Below are positions 59,692 through 64,000 of a DNA stretch of 64,000 bases, one piece after another (the stretch's first letter is position 1; each line of letters starts with the position of its first letter). Made by a program: the position numbers and the translations under genes. The notes under the pieces were generated by a model. The model saw nothing but the letters and a program-made list of their open reading frames with translations. It was not told where the DNA came from and made no database searches. This DNA comes from Enterobacter sp. GTDB lineage: Bacteria > Pseudomonadota > Gammaproteobacteria > Enterobacterales > Enterobacteriaceae. The stretch is from NCBI GenBank assembly GCA_022649305.1, contig JALCNW010000001.1:1-64000 (forward strand). Reading direction: 5' to 3'.

Positions 59692-60957
59692 ATGGCTCTA
59701 ACAGATATCAAAGTCAGAACAGCCAAGCCAACGGATAAGCAATACAAGCTGACCGATGGCAACGGTATGCATCTTCTCGTCCACCCAAATGGTTCAAGAT
59801 ATTGGCGTCTGCAGTACCGCTTTGGAGGAAAGCAAAAGATGCTGGCTTTAGGTGTTTATCCTGAAGTGTCTCTTGCAGATGCCAGAGCTCGTCGTGATGA
59901 TGCTCGTAAGCTTTTGGCAAATGGCATCGATCCGGGAGACAAAAAGAAAAATGATAAGGTTGAACAGGAAGAAGCGCGCACTTTTGAGGAGCTTGCTGTT
60001 GAGTGGCACGCCACAAATAAAAAGTGGTCGGAAGAACATAGCCGACGAGTGTTAAAAAGCCTAGAGGACAACCTCTTTCCAGCCATAGGTAAGCGTAATA
60101 TTGCCGAACTAAAAACGCGGGATCTTTTAGTACCCATCAAAGCTGTTGAGCTATCTGGGCGACTTGAAGTGGCTTCTAGGCTACAACAGCGCACCACGGC
60201 AATAATGCGTTATGCCGTCCAGAGCGGTTTGCTTGACTACAATCCCGCACAGGAAATGGTTGGTGCTGTTGCTTCAAGTAACAGGCAGCATAGAGCAGCT
60301 CTTGAACTGAAACGTATCCCCGAGCTTCTTCAACGCATTGGCAGCTATTCCGGTAGGCCTTTAACTCGCCTTGCCGTCGAGCTAACCCTCCTCGTCTTTA
60401 TTCGTTCCAGTGAACTGCGTTTTGCTCGTTGGTCCGAGATCGATTTTGAAACTTCTATGTGGACGATTCCAGCCGAGCGAGAAGCTATCGAAGGAGTAAA
60501 GCACTCGCAGCGTGGCTCGAAAATGCGTACGCCTCATTTGGTACCGCTTTCCCGACAGGCATTAAATATCTTGGAGCAGATAAAGACGTTCAGTGGAGAT
60601 CATGAACTGATATTTATTGGCGATCATAATCCTCGCAAACCGATGAGTGAAAACACGGTGAACAAATCTTTGCGAGTGATGGGATATGACACACAGGTTG
60701 AAGTGTGCGGTCACGGTTTCAGGACCATGGCGTGTAGTTCGTTGATTGAGTCAGGGTTATGGTCGCGGGATGCGGTAGAACGACAGATGAGCCATATGGA
60801 GCGTAACTCTGTGCGTGCGGCGTATATTCATAAAGCCGAGCATCTGGATGAGCGCAGGCTAATGCTGCAGTGGTGGGCAGATTATCTGGATGCTAATCGG
60901 GAGAAGGTAATCTCGCCTTTTGAATATGCAAAGATTAAAAACCCCTTACCATCATGA
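59692..60957 (+). CDS. P4-family tyrosine recombinase/integrase (DUF4102 N-terminus)
   Basis: 421 aa; MALTDIKVRTAKPTDKQYKLTDGNGMHLLVHPNGSRYWRLQYRFGGKQKMLALGVYPEVSLADAR; HGFRTMACSSL, R..H..Y catalytic residues. Confidence 0.94.
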   Translation: MALTDIKVRTAKPTDKQYKLTDGNGMHLLVHPNGSRYWRLQYRFGGKQKMLALGVYPEVSLADARARRDDARKLLANGIDPGDKKKNDKVEQEEARTFEELAVEWHATNKKWSEEHSRRVLKSLEDNLFPAIGKRNIAELKTRDLLVPIKAVELSGRLEVASRLQQRTTAIMRYAVQSGLLDYNPAQEMVGAVASSNRQHRAALELKRIPELLQRIGSYSGRPLTRLAVELTLLVFIRSSELRFARWSEIDFETSMWTIPAEREAIEGVKHSQRGSKMRTPHLVPLSRQALNILEQIKTFSGDHELIFIGDHNPRKPMSENTVNKSLRVMGYDTQVEVCGHGFRTMACSSLIESGLWSRDAVERQMSHMERNSVRAAYIHKAEHLDERRLMLQWWADYLDANREKVISPFEYAKIKNPLPS

Positions 60958-61000
60958 ATGGTAGTAATTATAAGGTTATTTCACAAACATATAAAACAAT

Positions 61001-61027
61001 GGAGACCTGAGTTAATATCAGGTCTCC
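61001..61027. terminator. Hairpin between convergent integrase and zorE
   Basis: GGAGACCTGA-gttaata-TCAGGTCTCC, perfect 10-bp stem. Confidence 0.75.
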
Positions 61028-61043
61028 GACATGTTTTTATCAG

Positions 61044-62135
61044 CTAAAATATAACCCCTGATTGTATCTCTTTTACTAGTTCACCAACGGTGAATATTTC
61101 CCAACCTTCTACTTGTACTTCAGTTAAGTTAATTGCAATTTTTAATGTTGGCCATGCTGCTTCAACGGTTGCAATAATCTCATGCGCGGAGTTCTGCAAA
61201 TCCAATCCTGGTACCGGAGGTTGGTATCCTTTGTGCTGCATAATATGAATGTCACCGTGAACAGATGGGTCAGTGAGTTCATAAATGTCTTTCCAGGAGT
61301 CAGCCTTTAGTAATCCCTGTTGAGAACGCAAGCGTTGAATAATTGCCATCTCAGCTTGAGTGACAAATATTCCTTCATGAAAAGGTTGTTTACGATGGCA
61401 ATCTTTACAAAGAACATGGAGGTTTTCTGCTGAGTTATCGTATTTAACACCATTTCTATGATGAACATCGCAGAGATGGCGTGAGGAGCTTAAATCAACA
61501 CAGCAATCATTACATTTATAACTTGCTTGTTCACGAACAGATCGAGAAATATCTTTCCAATTATCTACATAGCCACTATTTGCTTTATCATGAATACCTT
61601 TTGGCATATGACGGAAGCAGGTACTGTAGTGGGAGAAAAAATTATTTAAGGAGAACGATTTAAATATTACTCTCTTTTGTATCTTATCAATACTACCTTT
61701 ATAATTGAGTCGTTCAAGGCAATTCATGCAAACTCTCAAGTCAGCATCTTGACTGCGGCCTAAACCATCGTCAATTTCAAATAAACCATCAACACGGTTT
61801 GTTGCATGGTAGCGTTCAAAACGATTTTTCTGTCGCATCTCGTCAAGAGTTCGACACCATGCGATGTGAAATCTCTTCCCTTTTTCACCATCCTCAATGG
61901 CCGCATCATAGCGTCCCGTGTGATCTCTGATATATAAAAGGACTTGACGTCCCTGGTAGGAAATTAAGCCACTACCAGGATCAAGATCGGCAATACTAAC
62001 TTCTTTACCAGCAGATAATTCAATATCAATAGGGTCGAAGACGACAGGTGCTTCAGCAAGGGAGAATTTAGCACCAGAAGGAAGCATTTTGTTTCCTAGC
62101 GCAATTAACTCAGAAAAATCAATGGTTAACTTCAT
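61044..62135 (-). CDS. zorE: HNH endonuclease domain protein, ZorE-like (type II Zorya)
   Basis: 363 aa; CNDCCVDLSSSRHLCDVHHRNGVKYDNSAENLHVLCKDCHRKQ HNH core; third gene after ZorA- and ZorB-like genes. Confidence 0.87.
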   Translation of the reverse strand: MKLTIDFSELIALGNKMLPSGAKFSLAEAPVVFDPIDIELSAGKEVSIADLDPGSGLISYQGRQVLLYIRDHTGRYDAAIEDGEKGKRFHIAWCRTLDEMRQKNRFERYHATNRVDGLFEIDDGLGRSQDADLRVCMNCLERLNYKGSIDKIQKRVIFKSFSLNNFFSHYSTCFRHMPKGIHDKANSGYVDNWKDISRSVREQASYKCNDCCVDLSSSRHLCDVHHRNGVKYDNSAENLHVLCKDCHRKQPFHEGIFVTQAEMAIIQRLRSQQGLLKADSWKDIYELTDPSVHGDIHIMQHKGYQPPVPGLDLQNSAHEIIATVEAAWPTLKIAINLTEVQVEGWEIFTVGELVKEIQSGVIF

Positions 62136-62140
62136 TATGA

Positions 62141-62848
62141 CTATTCCTGAATAATACGGCGAATTTGCAACTCTGCATTTGTAATAACTTTAAATGTAAC
62201 CCGTCGTGAGCGGTTTGGATCTTCTTTTCCCGCAGGACTAAGAATAGGATGCGAAGATGAGTATCCCACCGCAGCAAATTTACTTTTGACCCATTTTTGG
62301 TGAGTTTCTGATTCTTTTAAACTGTATACGTATTGTAAGACTGCACGAGTTCTTCCTTGAGATAATTCCATATTATTAAAATAGGCCACATCTTGGTTAG
62401 CAGCGCCCGTCCAGTCAGTACTGGTATGCCCTTCTATACGGACTTCAGTGATATGTTGCTTATACTGGTCTAACACCCTCAAATAACGAGGAAAAAAATC
62501 GTTAAGAATTTCCTTAAACTTTGGTTTTAATTCTGAACTACCCAATCCAAAAAGAACATCCGGCGATTTAAATCTTACCTCAAGGGTTTGCTTATCTATT
62601 TCAGCATCCCAGGATGATAGATCTTTAGAAAACTCAATTTCCAAAGCATTATAAAGTTGTTGCTGAGCTTGCTCATAGGCAACAGCAACTTCTTTTATTT
62701 TTTCTTTTTCAATACGCACATAATGCATGTAAGCAATAGAAATAAACATAAATACCATCATCAGACCTGCCATCAGGTCTGACATGGAAACCCAGTGTTC
62801 GTTGTCCTGGGTGCTTTTTGGGGCTTGTTTACCAATAATCTTATCCAT
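62141..62848 (-). CDS. zorB: OmpA/MotB-like protein, ZorB-like
   Basis: 235 aa; single TM WVSMSDLMAGLMMVFMFISIAYM with in-membrane Asp; OmpA-like EVRIEGHTSTDW...LSQGRTRAVLQYV. Confidence 0.9.
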   Translation of the reverse strand: MDKIIGKQAPKSTQDNEHWVSMSDLMAGLMMVFMFISIAYMHYVRIEKEKIKEVAVAYEQAQQQLYNALEIEFSKDLSSWDAEIDKQTLEVRFKSPDVLFGLGSSELKPKFKEILNDFFPRYLRVLDQYKQHITEVRIEGHTSTDWTGAANQDVAYFNNMELSQGRTRAVLQYVYSLKESETHQKWVKSKFAAVGYSSSHPILSPAGKEDPNRSRRVTFKVITNAELQIRRIIQE

Positions 62849-62854
62849 TAACTG

Positions 62855-64000
62855 TTACCCGCGATTTTGTCTGGAGTTAATTAATGGTTGTAATTGGCCA
62901 AGAACACTTTGATATTCTTTTATCAATTGATCATAATTTTTGACAAATCCTTGGCTAATTGCCAGTAATGCATTACCTAGCGATTGCATTTCCCTGTTCA
63001 TTTCACGCTCAGTTGCTTGTTCAAAAGCGTGTAGTTGTTCATTGATGGAACTACCAAAGCGCTCAACAGATTCTTTGACCTGTGAATTCAAACCAGCGCT
63101 TGCTTTGTCAAAGGTTGACTGCATGGTTCCAAACATACTGTCTGCATTATTGGATAATTGCTGATTAAATTTATCGCCTGTTTTACTAAAGAGATCAATC
63201 ACACTGATTGTATTTTGCTCCATATTACGGTGAAGTTCTTTAGAATGTGATTCAAGAGACTTCAAGAATTCATCACCACTTTGTTTCATTTCAGTAATGG
63301 TATCGCCCAGTGTTGATGTTAAAGTCTCAGAGGAGTTGCTCACATCATGTGCCATTGATGCAAATGCTTGTTGAGTCTGAGTGACAGACTGTCTGAACCC
63401 ATCAGAGCCTTCATCCAGAGCAATTCGCATCGCATTCGCATTGGCGATTAGCTCAGTCCCAGTTTGTCCCAGGGATGAGCTGACACTCAATGCGCCAGCT
63501 TTCAGCAGCTCACCCACTTCATCGAGTTTTTCGTGGATAGCCGGAACCGCATCGGTTGCTTTATCACGTAACAAAACAAAAGCATCAAGGTGTCGAGATA
63601 ACTCGCTTATTTGATGTTGGTTAACCTGCAAAACATCACGTAATTCAGCCATTGCAAGTGGGATCTCCTTGCACTCCTCCCAGATACCAGCAACTGCACC
63701 ACGAGTTTCAACTAATGATTCGACGCTTTGTTGGTACTGCGCGCCCATAAGTTCGACTTGAGTTTTATAGTTCTCCTGCCAATCGACAAGTTTTTTTACC
63801 GAAGCATCAAGTGCCTTAAAGTTATCACCGAATTGCTCAGTTAAATTATTATTAAAATCAATAATAACTTGTCTCAATGCATCAATTATTTGTTCAGTTG
63901 CACCTTTTGCCATTAAGTCCGCAAATTGTTGTAATTGTTCCCATAGCTTGTTACTAAACTCGGCATGATTTGTAATTTGTGCACGGGAGGAATCATTAAT
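62855..64000 (-). CDS. zorA: ZorA-like protein, C-terminal coiled-coil tail (5' end outside window)
   Basis: Frame stays open upstream of the ORF-track Met at 63913 to the window edge (INDSSRAQITNHAEFSNKLWEQLQQFADLMAKGA...); long helical tail; 6 nt before zorB. Confidence 0.83.
   Translation of the reverse strand: MNDSSRAQITNHAEFSNKLWEQLQQFADLMAKGATEQIIDALRQVIIDFNNNLTEQFGDNFKALDASVKKLVDWQENYKTQVELMGAQYQQSVESLVETRGAVAGIWEECKEIPLAMAELRDVLQVNQHQISELSRHLDAFVLLRDKATDAVPAIHEKLDEVGELLKAGALSVSSSLGQTGTELIANANAMRIALDEGSDGFRQSVTQTQQAFASMAHDVSNSSETLTSTLGDTITEMKQSGDEFLKSLESHSKELHRNMEQNTISVIDLFSKTGDKFNQQLSNNADSMFGTMQSTFDKASAGLNSQVKESVERFGSSINEQLHAFEQATEREMNREMQSLGNALLAISQGFVKNYDQLIKEYQSVLGQLQPLINSRQNRG

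Larger units (their letters stand above)
59421..64000. mobile_element. Left end of an integrative element at tRNA-Leu(CAA), carrying P4-type integrase and type II Zorya genes (right end outside window)
   Basis: tRNA followed immediately by a P4-like integrase, visible rise in A+T, defence genes after it; right att site not visible. Confidence 0.8.

Overview
Enterobacteriaceae chromosomal window. The conserved backbone runs ytfQ(partial)-ytfR-ytfT-yjfF / fbp / mpl / darP / pmbA / cybC / nrdG-nrdD / treC-treB-treR / mgtL-mgtA / ridA / pyrI-pyrB-pyrL / tabA / argI-type OTC / rraB / miaE / tRNA-Leu(CAA). Accessory modules sit between these genes: (i) an MCP gene with a sigma28-type promoter plus an HTH-only LysR protein; (ii) an eight-gene cassette of stand-alone PRD protein, SFCGS, DUF4312, DUF4311, DUF4310, amidohydrolase, DgaE-like lyase, DgaF-like aldolase and PRD/EIIB/EIIA regulator. 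This looks like a poorly characterised PTS-linked transport and catabolic system and is my best candidate for an undescribed system; (iii) a RelB/DinJ-RelE type toxin-antitoxin pair; (iv) a mannosyl-glycoside PTS / GH38 / KdgM-porin / RpiR locus; (v) a GH20 hexosaminidase with a GbpA-like AA10 LPMO; (vi) an arginine deiminase operon with its own ArgR paralogue; (vii) a yagEFGHI-like pentonate/xyloside block directly beside an anabolic OTC gene, in the same order as the K-12 CP4-6 yagEFGHI-argF region; (viii) the start of an A+T-rich integrative element at the leuX-type tRNA, with a P4-like integrase and a convergent zorA(partial)-zorB-zorE operon matching type II Zorya anti-phage defence. All assignments come from reading the sequence and recalled family knowledge; no database search was run.
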